27,555 nucleotides of DNA from assembly GCA_937900045.1 (NCBI GenBank), contig CALCEB010000177.1:1-27555 (forward strand). Reading direction: 5' to 3'. Positions 15,785 to 23,400 of the stretch are shown piece after piece. The first letter of the stretch is position 1. Each line of letters opens with the position of its first letter. The stretch comes from an uncultured Acidobacteriota bacterium (GTDB lineage Bacteria > Acidobacteriota > Terriglobia > UBA7540). Both the position numbers and the translations under genes were made by a program. Under the pieces are notes generated by a model. The model searched no databases. It had not been told where the DNA came from and saw only the letters and a program-made list of their open reading frames with translations.

Positions 15785-15804
15785 AGCGATCAAGGGGAAT
15801 CGAC

Positions 15805-15823
15805 TTTACGCTACAAAGTACTT
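15805..15823. promoter_or_regulatory. Candidate operator, site 1 (ACAAAGTACTT motif)
   Basis: TTTACGCTACAAAGTACTT overlaps the -35 box of the promoter at 15822-15849 and includes the perfect palindrome AAGTACTT and an ACTTT..AAAGT inverted pair. A 17/19-identical site lies at 16869-16887, just beyond the regulator gene of the same operon. Overlap with the -35 box suits a repressor, most simply the operon's own winged-helix protein. Confidence 0.5.
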
Positions 15824-15849
15824 GACAACAACCTAAGAAATGCTATTCT
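15822..15849 (+). promoter_or_regulatory. Candidate promoter giving a leaderless transcript
   Basis: A perfect TTGACA (15822-15827) and TATTCT (15844-15849) are separated by 16 bp. The ATG at 15856 is 6 nt beyond the -10 box, so transcription should start at the ATG itself. No ribosome site is present. Confidence 0.6.
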
Positions 15850-15855
15850 TCCGGC

Positions 15856-16470
15856 ATGTTTCCTGATCGCCGCTCCAACTTTCGCGTAACCAAGCCGCCC
15901 CTGCCGCGCGACCGGGCGATCGAGAACCTCCGCTACATTCGCGAGACGTTGGAGCGGTCCACGGCCTTCACCGCCGTTCCTGGCCGGGGCGGAATGGCGA
16001 TGGGGCTAACGGCGCTGGCTGCAGCGGCCGTTGCCAGCCGTCAGATGACCCCGCAGGCTTGGCTCACCGTATGGTTGGTGGAGGCTTGGCTAGCGTTTCT
16101 GGTGGGCGGCTTGGCGCTGGCGCAGAAGGCCCGCGCGGCCAGCGTGCCGGTGCTTTCCGGGGCGGGACGCAAATTCGCTTTGAGCCTGCTTCCCCCGTTA
16201 CTTGCGGGCGCGGCGCTGACCGGCGCATTGTTCCAGGCGGGCTTGTTACGCGCGCTTCCGGGAGTCTGGCTGCTGCTTTACGGAACCGCCATCGTCACGG
16301 GCGGCGCTTTTTCAGTTCGCGTGGTCCCGGTGATGGGCTTGTGCTTCATGGGCTTAGGTTGTGCCGCGCTCTTCGCTCCAGCAAGCTTGGGGAACGAATT
16401 TCTGGCCGCCGGTTTTGGCGGACTGCACCTGATCTTCGGATTCATCATAGCAAGGAGGCACGGTGGCTAA
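15856..16470 (+). CDS. Integral membrane protein paired with a winged-helix regulator
   Basis: I do not recognise a functional family. The 204-aa protein has a ~45-residue basic and amphipathic N-terminus (ENLRYIRETLERSTAFTAV), followed by about six hydrophobic segments: near 48-61, 71-90, 108-123, 134-150, 154-176 and 184-198. There are no catalytic motifs. It overlaps the regulator gene by 8 nt, so the two are translated together. Small multi-pass proteins coupled to MarR/HTH_34-type regulators often sense or respond to membrane or drug stress, but this is only context. The promoter suggests a leaderless mRNA with an operator over the -35 box. Confidence 0.8.
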   Translation: MFPDRRSNFRVTKPPLPRDRAIENLRYIRETLERSTAFTAVPGRGGMAMGLTALAAAAVASRQMTPQAWLTVWLVEAWLAFLVGGLALAQKARAASVPVLSGAGRKFALSLLPPLLAGAALTGALFQAGLLRALPGVWLLLYGTAIVTGGAFSVRVVPVMGLCFMGLGCAALFAPASLGNEFLAAGFGGLHLIFGFIIARRHGG

Positions 16471-16849
16471 AGCGACTCCCCTGAAAGGACACCACACTGC
16501 GATGGAGACTCCGCTTCCCGCGGCGCGGAGCGCGGCGCACAACACCCGCGCCGCCCTGACGGACCTGGACCGTCTGGTCCACGAGCAGATTCGCCTGGGT
16601 ATTCTAACCGCTCTCGCCGTAAATGCGTCACTCAGCTTCAGCGATTTGAAGAAAATCCTGAAGACCACCGACGGCAACCTGAGCGTCCACGCGCGCAAGC
16701 TGGAAGAGGCAGGCTACGTTGGGTGCCGCAAATTCTTTAATGGCCGCTTGCCCCAGACCGAGTTTGAATTAACGCTGACCGGGCGCCAGGCGCTGGAACA
16801 TTATCTCGATCAGATGGAAGCGCTGATTCAGGCAACCCGCGTCCATTGA
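16463..16849 (+). CDS. Winged-helix transcriptional regulator (HTH_34 / MarR-like)
   Basis: The 128-aa product starts with GTG at 16463, supported by AAGGAGG 6-11 nt upstream and by the overlap with the membrane-protein gene. The winged helix runs from about residue 38 to 120: DRLVHEQIRLGILTALAVNA, then LSFSDLKKILKTTDGNLSVHARKLEEAGYV as the helix-turn-helix, and the wing FFNGRLPQTEFELTLTGRQAL. This matches the short MarR-like regulators of the HTH_34 type, which bind as dimers. The first 30 residues are variable. It probably controls its own operon through the ACAAAGTACTT sites on either side of it. The ligand is unknown. Confidence 0.88.
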   Translation: MAKATPLKGHHTAMETPLPAARSAAHNTRAALTDLDRLVHEQIRLGILTALAVNASLSFSDLKKILKTTDGNLSVHARKLEEAGYVGCRKFFNGRLPQTEFELTLTGRQALEHYLDQMEALIQATRVH

Positions 16850-16868
16850 AAATTTTTTGGCTTTTCGC

Positions 16869-16887
16869 TTTATGCGACAAAGTACTT
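16869..16887. promoter_or_regulatory. Candidate operator, site 2 (ACAAAGTACTT motif)
   Basis: TTTATGCGACAAAGTACTT lies 20 bp after the regulator stop codon and differs from site 1 at only two of 19 positions. It may control a promoter for the next gene (uppS), now separated by a family-2 element, or be a duplicated relic. No good -10 box follows it. Confidence 0.4.
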
Positions 16888-16894
16888 AATGATG

Positions 16895-16919
16895 CCGGGT
16901 TGGGGCAGTCCTAACCCGG
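16895..16919. terminator. Possible hairpin after the regulator gene
   Basis: CCGGGTT and AACCCGG form a 7-bp stem with an 11-nt loop, but no T-run follows directly. The right arm overlaps the end of the family-2 element at 16915, so the pairing may be accidental. Confidence 0.25.
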
Positions 16920-17010
16920 ATTATTCATGACGCTCCTTTGTTGGACCGGAAGGGCACGGTTAAAACCGTGCCCTTCCGGCCTTCGCATAAGACTTCGTGA
17001 ATAATCCGGG
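16915..17010. mobile_element. Family-2 palindromic MITE-like element, copy 2 (short form)
   Basis: The 96-bp element begins CCCGGATTATTCATGA and ends TCGTGAATAATCCGGG, flanked on both sides by CTAA (16911-16914 and 17011-17014), a likely 4-bp target duplication. The core is a single long palindrome, CCGGAAGGGCACGG joined through TTAAAA-type centre to CCGTGCCCTTCCGG. It lacks the central hairpin and second module of the longer copies. Confidence 0.8.
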
Positions 17011-17043
17011 CTAAAGAGACCGTCGCCCCCGCGCCATACAAAC

Positions 17044-17080
17044 AGGGATGGATTCCCGCTTGCGCGGGAATAACGGCGTC
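17044..17080. repeat. Dispersed GGATTCCCGC..GCGGGAATAACGG hairpin repeat
   Basis: ATTCCCGC (17052-17059) and GCGGGAAT (17064-17071) form a perfect stem around TTGC. This kind of ATTCCCGC..GCGGGAAT unit is a common dispersed repeat in bacterial genomes. Its translation, MDSRLRGN, would give the next gene a false extended start. Confidence 0.65.
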
Positions 17081-17143
17081 CCAACATGGTTTGTCTTTTC
17101 AGCAGACATTTTTCAAAGCACTCTCCGGCAGGAGGACGATTTC

Positions 17144-17911
17144 ATGGACCAGGATAGCAGTCAATCGAGCGGGGCGCGCCGCCTTCATGTGGCCATCATC
17201 ATGGACGGCAACGGCCGGTGGGCCACGCGCCGCAACCTGCCGCGCGCCGAGGGTCACCGGGCAGGTCTACGGGCAGTGCGCCAAGTGGTTCAGGCAGCGG
17301 ACGAATTGGACGTTGCCATTCTCACTCTCTACGCTTTCTCCACCGACAACTGGTCCCGGCCGCCCGCCGAGGTCTCCGCCCTCATGCGCTGCATCCAGGA
17401 CTTTCATTGCAATAAGTACGAAGATTTCGAGGCCCGCGGCATCCGCGTGAGCGTCATGGGCCGGCGCGACCGGCTTCCGGCGCTGCTTGTGGAGGCCATC
17501 GAATCAACCGAAGCCGCCACTTCCCACTGCCAAGGGATGAACCTGCGGCTGGCCATCGACTACTCGGCGCGCAACGCCATTGTGGACGCGGCGCGGATTT
17601 TCTGCCAGCGGGGATGCCGGAGCCGCGAGGAATTCTCCGCCATTTTGGCGGATTCTAACCCATCGGGCGCGGCGGCTTCGGAAGTGGATTTGCTGATCCG
17701 CACCGGCGGCGAACAGCGGCTGAGCGATTTCATGCTGTGGGAATGCGCCTACGCGGAGTTGCTCTTCAGCCCGCGCCTCTGGCCGGACTTCGCGGCGGAA
17801 GATCTGAAGGCCGCACTGCAGGAGTTTTACCGGCGCGAGCGGCGCTTTGGCCGCATCGTAGAGCCCGCTCCGGGTCTTTGCCCCGCAGAGGAGCCGGCAT
17901 TTACGGTGTGA
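17144..17911 (+). CDS. uppS: Isoprenyl transferase (undecaprenyl diphosphate synthase family)
   Basis: The 255-aa cytosolic or membrane-peripheral enzyme adds isopentenyl units in cis to an allylic diphosphate, giving the C55-type lipid carrier for cell-wall and polysaccharide synthesis. HVAIIMDGNGRWA contains the magnesium-binding Asp at residue 21. EGHRAG is at 36-41, TLYAFSTDNWSRP at 61-73 and DLLIRTGGEQRLSDFMLWE at 182-200. The ATG at 17144 has GGAGG 8 nt upstream; the frame is open to 17048, but that part is a dispersed repeat. Length is normal. It is not next to cdsA, dxr or other usual neighbours, so it may be a second copy in the genome. A small membrane-protein gene follows after 49 bp. 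Confidence 0.92.
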   Translation: MDQDSSQSSGARRLHVAIIMDGNGRWATRRNLPRAEGHRAGLRAVRQVVQAADELDVAILTLYAFSTDNWSRPPAEVSALMRCIQDFHCNKYEDFEARGIRVSVMGRRDRLPALLVEAIESTEAATSHCQGMNLRLAIDYSARNAIVDAARIFCQRGCRSREEFSAILADSNPSGAAASEVDLLIRTGGEQRLSDFMLWECAYAELLFSPRLWPDFAAEDLKAALQEFYRRERRFGRIVEPAPGLCPAEEPAFTV

Positions 17912-17960
17912 AAACGTCATGCCGTTTCGTGACCATCATCTTTTCTAAGAGGTGGCTAAC

Positions 17961-18185
17961 ATGAAGAAATCCTGGTTCCGGCCGTGGGGATGGATCTATT
18001 GTCCCGTTTCCGTTCCCGGAGCGGCGCTCTGTATCCTGACGATTCTCTTCTGCTTCCAGGTCTTCGTGGCCATTGACCGCCATTCCCACTCCGCCAGTGA
18101 CACACTTTACGGGGTCTTCCCCTATTTCATCTGCTCTCTCAGCATCCTCGGCTGGATCGCATCAAAGACTTCCAGATCAAGCTGA
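17961..18185 (+). CDS. Small two-helix membrane protein of unknown function
   Basis: This is a 74-aa protein starting at the ATG at 17961, with AGAGGTGG about 6-9 nt upstream; a GTG at 17952 in the same frame is less likely. Two hydrophobic segments are seen at about residues 14-36 and 51-66. Between them is the polar segment AIDRHSHSASDTLYGVFPYF with two His residues. I have the impression that the DRHSHSxSDTLYGxFPYF pattern is conserved among acidobacterial small proteins, but I cannot check this. It lies 49 bp after uppS on the same strand and is probably co-transcribed. Confidence 0.7.
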   Translation: MKKSWFRPWGWIYCPVSVPGAALCILTILFCFQVFVAIDRHSHSASDTLYGVFPYFICSLSILGWIASKTSRSS

Positions 18186-18233
18186 GCGAAGGCAGCAGGT
18201 CGTGGCGCAGCAAATGCCCGTCACCGACTTACA

Positions 18234-18452
18234 GCCGATTATTCATGAAATTTTGTTCGAAGCCCGGAAGGGCACGGTTTTAACCGTGCCGCTTGAGTGC
18301 GCGCAATCTTTATCATTTATCTCGCATCCCGGACGGCTCGTTGTAACGAGCCGTCCGGGATGCGAGACGGATAATCGTCGAGGTGTTTTTGTTCGGCACG
18401 GCTAAAGCCATGCCCTTCCGATTCTCCAAAGGAAGTTCACAAATAATCCAGG
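18234..18452. mobile_element. Family-2 palindromic MITE-like element, copy 3 (diverged)
   Basis: About 219 bp. The ends GCCGATTATTCATGA and TTCACAAATAATCCAGG are degenerate versions of the family-2 terminus. Inside, GGAAGGGCACGGTTTTAACC and GGCACGGCTAAAGCCATGCC form the paired modules. A central hairpin has arms CTCGCATCCCGGACGGCTCG and its complement, separated by TTGTAA (about 18321-18367). I see no clear target duplication, which suggests an older insertion. This element fills most of the gap before the M48 protease gene. Confidence 0.7.
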
Positions 18453-18497
18453 TTGCGTCCTCACGTCGATGACTGGCGCAACGGGCAACACCGTGGA

Positions 18498-18527
18498 TTG
18501 ACAGGCGCTCTGCCTACTGAATATTCT
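18498..18527 (+). promoter_or_regulatory. Candidate promoter giving a leaderless transcript
   Basis: TTGACA (18498-18503) and TATTCT (18522-18527) are separated by 18 bp. Transcription would start around 18534-18536, at the second of two in-frame ATGs (18530 and 18536). The -10 sequence is the same TATTCT as in the promoter at 15844. Confidence 0.5.
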
Positions 18528-18535
18528 CAATGGGT

Positions 18536-19660
18536 ATGAGCCATGGCCGGAACAAGAAGAACTTTGCCGTTCATCTTTGTATTACTAGCTTCTTCTTTTT
18601 TTTGTCTCTCATGGTTTCCGCAGCCGGCTTAGAAGCAAGGCGCTATCCCATCATCCACGGAACCTCGGACAACCAACTTGCGGCACAGGTCCTGGATCAA
18701 CTGCTGGCGACGCCCCTGGGCAAAGTGGCGCCCAAGGTTCATTACCAAGTCTTCCTGATGAATACGATTTATGCCAATGCGCTTTCCAACCCGGCGGGCG
18801 AGATTTACGTGACCAGCGGCATGTTCCGGGTGCTATTCGATCAGAAAGGCATGTGGGCAGCGGTGATCGGGCACGAGTTGGGGCACGTGATCCTGGATCA
18901 TCCGCATTGCTGGCCTGCCGTGGAAGCTGAGTTACAAAAGGAATACGACCGGTCGCGACAGGAAGAGGGAAGCCGTTGGAAAGACCCCGACCTGCCGGAA
19001 ATGAACCTGGGTAAGGGAATCTCCAAAATCACCTTCGACCGCCAGGGTGAAAATCAGGCGGATTTCCTGGGCCTCATGCTGATGGCGGAGGCGGGATACC
19101 AGCCGGGTTTTGCCTTGGTGCTGGATCAGCGCATGAGCTTTGGACTGGGTGATCCTCCGCAATTGATCGCGGCGTTTTCCCATCATCCGCGTTGGGCGAC
19201 GCGTGAAGAAAACACGCGGAAGGCTTTCAACCTGGTGATGGCGGTGTTCAGCCACTACTGGCCGGAAGAAGAGAAATCGCCGGGCGGCCACCTGCCGCCT
19301 TATGGAACATTGGGGCGGAAGGTGGTGGAACCGGATGGCGCTTCCGGCGCGCTGGTGTTTCGCGTGCCCTTTCACGTCCAGCACTCCGAGGGAATGCCGG
19401 TGCGCGTGGCCATCGTTTTCGTCAAAGACGGCAAGCGCGTGGGAGCCACGGATGCGAAGGACCGGGCTTCCGACGGCTCCTACGTGGCCAATTCTTTCGT
19501 GCCCGGCGCCAGGGATGAATCGTCTCGGGTCACGCTGCGGGTTCCGGCGAACGCGCTGGCCACATCAAGCCACAAGCTGGAGGCAATCTTTTTCCTGATC
19601 AGCGGCAAGTACACGCTGGACATTTCCAAAATGGAGGTGGAGTTTCCGAAGAGTGGATAG
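18536..19660 (+). CDS. Secreted M48-family zinc metalloprotease
   Basis: The 374-aa protease has HELGH at about residues 113-117 as the zinc site and ENQAD at 172-176 with the third ligand Glu. A downstream HPRWATREENTRKA segment is typical of periplasmic M48 (BepA/LoiP-like) proteases. A hydrophobic signal segment (CITSFFFFLSLMVSAAG) lies at about 15-31. The C-terminal ~110 residues (from about 260) form a separate beta-rich domain (GALVFRVPFHVQHSEGMPVR, VTLRVPANALATSSHKLEAI), perhaps for substrate binding. There is no TPR region. The ATG at 18536 is chosen because the promoter would start the RNA there; 18530 gives two more residues. The likely role is envelope protein quality control, by family analogy. 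Confidence 0.88.
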   Translation: MSHGRNKKNFAVHLCITSFFFFLSLMVSAAGLEARRYPIIHGTSDNQLAAQVLDQLLATPLGKVAPKVHYQVFLMNTIYANALSNPAGEIYVTSGMFRVLFDQKGMWAAVIGHELGHVILDHPHCWPAVEAELQKEYDRSRQEEGSRWKDPDLPEMNLGKGISKITFDRQGENQADFLGLMLMAEAGYQPGFALVLDQRMSFGLGDPPQLIAAFSHHPRWATREENTRKAFNLVMAVFSHYWPEEEKSPGGHLPPYGTLGRKVVEPDGASGALVFRVPFHVQHSEGMPVRVAIVFVKDGKRVGATDAKDRASDGSYVANSFVPGARDESSRVTLRVPANALATSSHKLEAIFFLISGKYTLDISKMEVEFPKSG

Positions 19661-19822
19661 ATGGCGGGTTTTTCGTTTTCCGATTCGGCAATGCACAAGC
19701 TCCTGTACGCCATCTTCGGCATGTTTAAGCATCATCAGCTCTACGACGGCTCCAAGGTCTTCCGCCGGCCTGAAGCTCGCAGCCCCATCGCTTCAGACAA
19801 CGACTCCAAGGAGGCCGCTTGA
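19661..19822 (+). pseudogene. 53-codon ORF, possible C-terminal remnant of an IS110-type transposase
   Basis: This frame starts at an ATG directly after the protease stop codon (TAGATG) and encodes 53 residues. The centre MHKLLYAIFGMFKHHQLYDG resembles, from memory, the C-terminal end of IS110/IS116-type transposases; the rest (SKVFRRPEARSPIASDNDSK) is polar. No upstream transposase part exists because the preceding sequence is the protease gene. Alternatively it is a genuine small protein translated by coupling with the protease. The similarity is not verified. Confidence 0.4.
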
Positions 19823-20093
19823 ACTAAAAAAATCTCTTGAAATTCAAGAGAGAATCTACCCGCTTTGTGCCTCAAGGCAGCCCGGCCCAGAGGCAGCCCC
19901 TTATTTTCGAAGTTAAAGGGAAGACCTTTTTTCAGTTCTATCTTGTTGTAGCACCGTAGAATTGAAGATCGAGCCTGGCTGACCCGCTTAGCCATTGTTG
20001 AACGCTCTCCCCCTCGTAAGTTCCGAAACTGCCGAAGCCATTATTGAGCAGTAGCAATCTGGAGAAATTCGGGTTAAAATCGGGAGTTTAACA
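19823..20093. other. Intergenic region with a short palindrome
   Basis: No gene is supported. A perfect 9-bp inverted repeat, TCTCTTGAA-A-TTCAAGAGA, lies at 19833-19851. It follows the 53-codon ORF but has no T-run, so it may be an operator or a weak terminator. A minus-strand frame at 19741-19995 has no protein-like features. Confidence 0.35.
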
Positions 20094-20372
20094 ATGCAAG
20101 AGCGCGATTTTTTTGAGGAATCCGAAACAACGAAACCTGCCACACTCTCTTGCCAGCATTGCCACCAGGCGGAAACCTACCAGGTTCGTTGGCTGCTGCG
20201 CACCAAGAAGAAAGCGCTCCGGGGGGCGGCGGACGAAATGGACCGCGCGCGCTTCTCAAAAGCCCGCTCTTACATGCTGCGCCGGGACGATTTGGTCCAA
20301 TGCAAGAATCCGCGTTGCCGGAAGAGGTTTGAAATCTCGGGTCTTCAGTCGGTGGTTTTTATAGATAATTGA
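20094..20372 (+). CDS. Small zinc-ribbon-like protein of unknown function
   Basis: This 92-aa protein has two metal-binding half sites, CQHCH at residues 20-24 and CKNPRC at 70-75. They are separated by a basic helical stretch (VRWLLRTKKKALRGAADEMDRARFSKARSYM). The pattern CxxC...CxxxxC suggests one bound zinc. A GGGAG site 8 nt before the ATG supports the start. Such proteins may bind nucleic acid or a protein partner, but I do not recognise a named family. It is followed by the SBBP gene after 91 bp on the same strand. Confidence 0.7.
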   Translation: MQERDFFEESETTKPATLSCQHCHQAETYQVRWLLRTKKKALRGAADEMDRARFSKARSYMLRRDDLVQCKNPRCRKRFEISGLQSVVFIDN

Positions 20373-20463
20373 AATTAGCCAGCCAGGGCTATTTAAGGAA
20401 ACGTTATCCGGTGTGTTCGCAGCCCGTCCGCGGGCGCGTTGCGACTGACTCCAGAAATTCATT

Positions 20464-23400
20464 ATGAGAAGAACAGGCCCCCCACAACTCGTGCAATTCG
20501 ACCTGTGTCCAAAGAACTCGCGACAAAGCCAACGGAAATCTCACATGTCCTCCGCCGTTTCGGCCTTGTCCGCAGTCGTGATCCTGGCGCTGGGGCTTGG
20601 GGTTCGCCACAGTCTCGTGGCGAGAGCCCCGGCGGTGATTTCGACCCCGGCAGGATACCCTGTTGCTACCCCCACTGCTCGCCCGGGACGCCACCAGACA
20701 ATTCAGCTTGGAACGAAGGCTTCAGCAACAAGTCCCCTCGCTGCTAAGCGGCTGCGCGCGGAGTTTATGAATTTACCTCTGGCATTCGAAGCCAATCGGG
20801 GGCAAGCCGGCGCGGAAGTGAATTTTGTGGCGCATGGTCCGGGCTATGAGATTCTGCTCGCGCCGGACGGCGCCCGCATCGAGATCCCCAACGGCGGAGC
20901 GAGTCCTGTAAATTCCAGGTTGGCGGCCCTGCCGTCAGGGTCACTTGAATCAAGCGCACGGATGGGGACGTCAAGGGTCAGCAAGCCGGGTTGGACCGAT
21001 CTGAGGATGGAACTGGTGGGAGCGAATGGCCAAGCGCAGGTCTCCAGTCAAGACGCGCTCCAGGCAAAGACCAATTACTTCATCGGCGCCGATCCTGCCC
21101 ATTGGCGCACTAACATCCCTAACTTTGGCAAGGTGCAGTACTCGGCTGTCTATCCCGGCGTTGATCTCGTCTATTATGGAAACCAGCGGCAGCTCGAATA
21201 CGATTTTGTGGTCAATCCCGGCTCGAACCCAAGGCAAATCGCGCTGCGACTGACCGACGGCCGGCATCCTGCAAGCCTGAGACTGAATTCGCGCGGCGAT
21301 TTGGTGGTCAGGCCGAGTGCGGGCGCCTTGCTGTTTCGCAAACCGGTTGCATACCAACTGGGTCCGCGCGGCCGGAGGGACTACGTCGCCGCGGCTTACG
21401 CCTTTGCCGGGAGCCTGTCGAAACTTGATGCGCGAAACTTGAAAATCGGCTTCCATCTCGGCCCTTATGACCGTCACCGCGCCCTGATTATTGATCCGTC
21501 CCTAGCCTATTCAACTTATATCGGTGGGACCGGAGGGGACGCGGCCACGGCCATCACCGTCGACAGTTCCGGTGACGCTTACATCGTGGGGGCCACAAAC
21601 TCCACGGATTTTCCGGTCTCGACTTCCCCTTATCAAAAAACCACGGGAGGCGGCTCGGATGCGTTCATCGCCGAGTTCAAACCCGGGGGCGGCCAGCTTG
21701 TATTCTCCACATATTTTGGCGGCAACGCCTTCGACAAAGCCAACGGCGTCGCCGTGGACGGATCGGGAAACATTTACGTGGTGGGTTACACGGCGTCTGC
21801 GAATTTTCCCACCACCAAGGGTGTTTTCCAGACGAGTTACGGGGGCAACGGCAACGCCTTCGTCGCCAAGTTTGCTTCGGGCGGCGCCACGCTCGCTTAT
21901 TCAACCTATTTCGGGGGTAGTGGCGGCGATTTTGGTCTGGCCATCTCCATTGATTCCAGCGGCGACGCTTACTTCACGGGATCGACGCAATCCTCTGACT
22001 TTCCGGTGGCTCAAGCCTTTCAAAACGCCATCGGCGGGGGCACGGATGCCTTCGTCGCGGAACTGAAGCCGGATGGATCAGCGCCCGTCTTCTCGAGTTA
22101 TCTCGGAGGCGCGGAAGCCGATAGCGGCCAGGCCATCGCCTTGGACGCGGCCGGCTCAATTTACGTCACAGGATTCACCTATTCGTCCAATTTTCCGGTC
22201 GTCGCGCCTTTCCAGGCAGAGAACGCGGGTGGTTCGGACGCCTTCGTCACCAAACTGAAGCCCTCCGGAGCGGGTATCATCTACTCCACCTATCTCGGCG
22301 GCAGTGCTAATGACCGGGGATACGCCATTGCCGTGGATCGCGGCGGCAATATGTATGTTACCGGGGATACGTTTTCCACCAATTTCCCAACAACGCCGGC
22401 GCCCGGTCCCGCTCCCTTTCAAGCCGCAAACGGCGGCGGAGATGATGCGTTTGTGGCTAAGTTGAACGCGGCGGGGAACGCGCTTGATTACTCAACCTAT
22501 CTCGGCGGCTCGGGCGCGGAACAGGCGTTTGGCATCGCCATTGACGGCTCCGATGATGCCTATGTGACGGGCTACACGCTTTCCAGTAACTTCCCGACCG
22601 AAAATCCGCTGGATGGAACATTCGGCGGCGGCTCGTGTAATACCAGCGCCTGCGCGGACGGCTTCGTGGCGGAAATCAATCCCCAGGGCAGCGGCCTGGT
22701 TTATTCCACTTACCTGGGTGGCAGCGGGGCCGATTACGGACAAGCCATTGTTGTGGACTCGGGCGGCAACGCTTACGTGACCGGCAGCACCGCTTCCACC
22801 AACTTCCCGGCCATTGGCGGAGCTTTTCAATCGACTTTTACGGGAACGTCCAGCGCCGGAAATGCTTTTGTGACCAAAGTGAGTCCGGCGAATGCTCCGG
22901 CGCTTTCCATTTCGCCCCAAACTATTAATTTCGGCAACGAAGGGGTGGGTTATCCTTCCGCGGCGACCGTGGTGACACTGGCGAACGAAGGAACCCAGCC
23001 GCTGGACATTTCCGGGATCACGGCGAGCTCCCAGTTTGAGGAGACCAACAACTGCCCACCCACGCTCGCCGCCGGCGGGGGATCATGCGCGGTGAACGTG
23101 ACCTTTACGCCCACGGCCACCGCTGCTGCCAATGGCACGTTGACGGTGGATGACAACGCGCCGGGCAGCCCGCAAACGGTGAGCCTGACCGGAACCGGGA
23201 TCACCGCAAAGGCGGCGGTCACTTTTTCACCGACCACCCTCACTTTCGGCGACCAGGTAGTGGGCACCACCAGTCCGCCGCAAGCTGTGACCGTCACCAA
23301 CAGCGGCACAACCGCCCTGACCATTACGAAGGTTGCCGTCAGCGGCGCCTTCGCCGAAACAAACAATTGTGTGACGACTTTGAAGCCAACCGCGAGCTGC

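Noticed and set aside
15475..15793. Two minus-strand frames of about 96-101 codons
   Set aside because: Their N-terminal halves are the palindromic element copy C; only the distal ~55 codons could be a remnant and nothing recognisable is in them.
17048..17143. N-terminal extension of uppS beginning MDSRLRGN
   Set aside because: This is translation of a dispersed ATTCCCGC..GCGGGAAT repeat; the strong ribosome site and the family start are at 17144.
20971..21477. Minus-strand frame inside the SBBP gene, along with others at 22492-22920, 22950-23414 and 23565-24062
   Set aside because: All are antisense to a continuous domain-rich protein and have no recognisable motifs.
21505..22820. Repetitive DNA that could be mistaken for a CRISPR or tandem array
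   Set aside because: The seven ~60-codon units are degenerate at DNA level and encode SBBP propeller repeats; there are no identical repeats with unique spacers.
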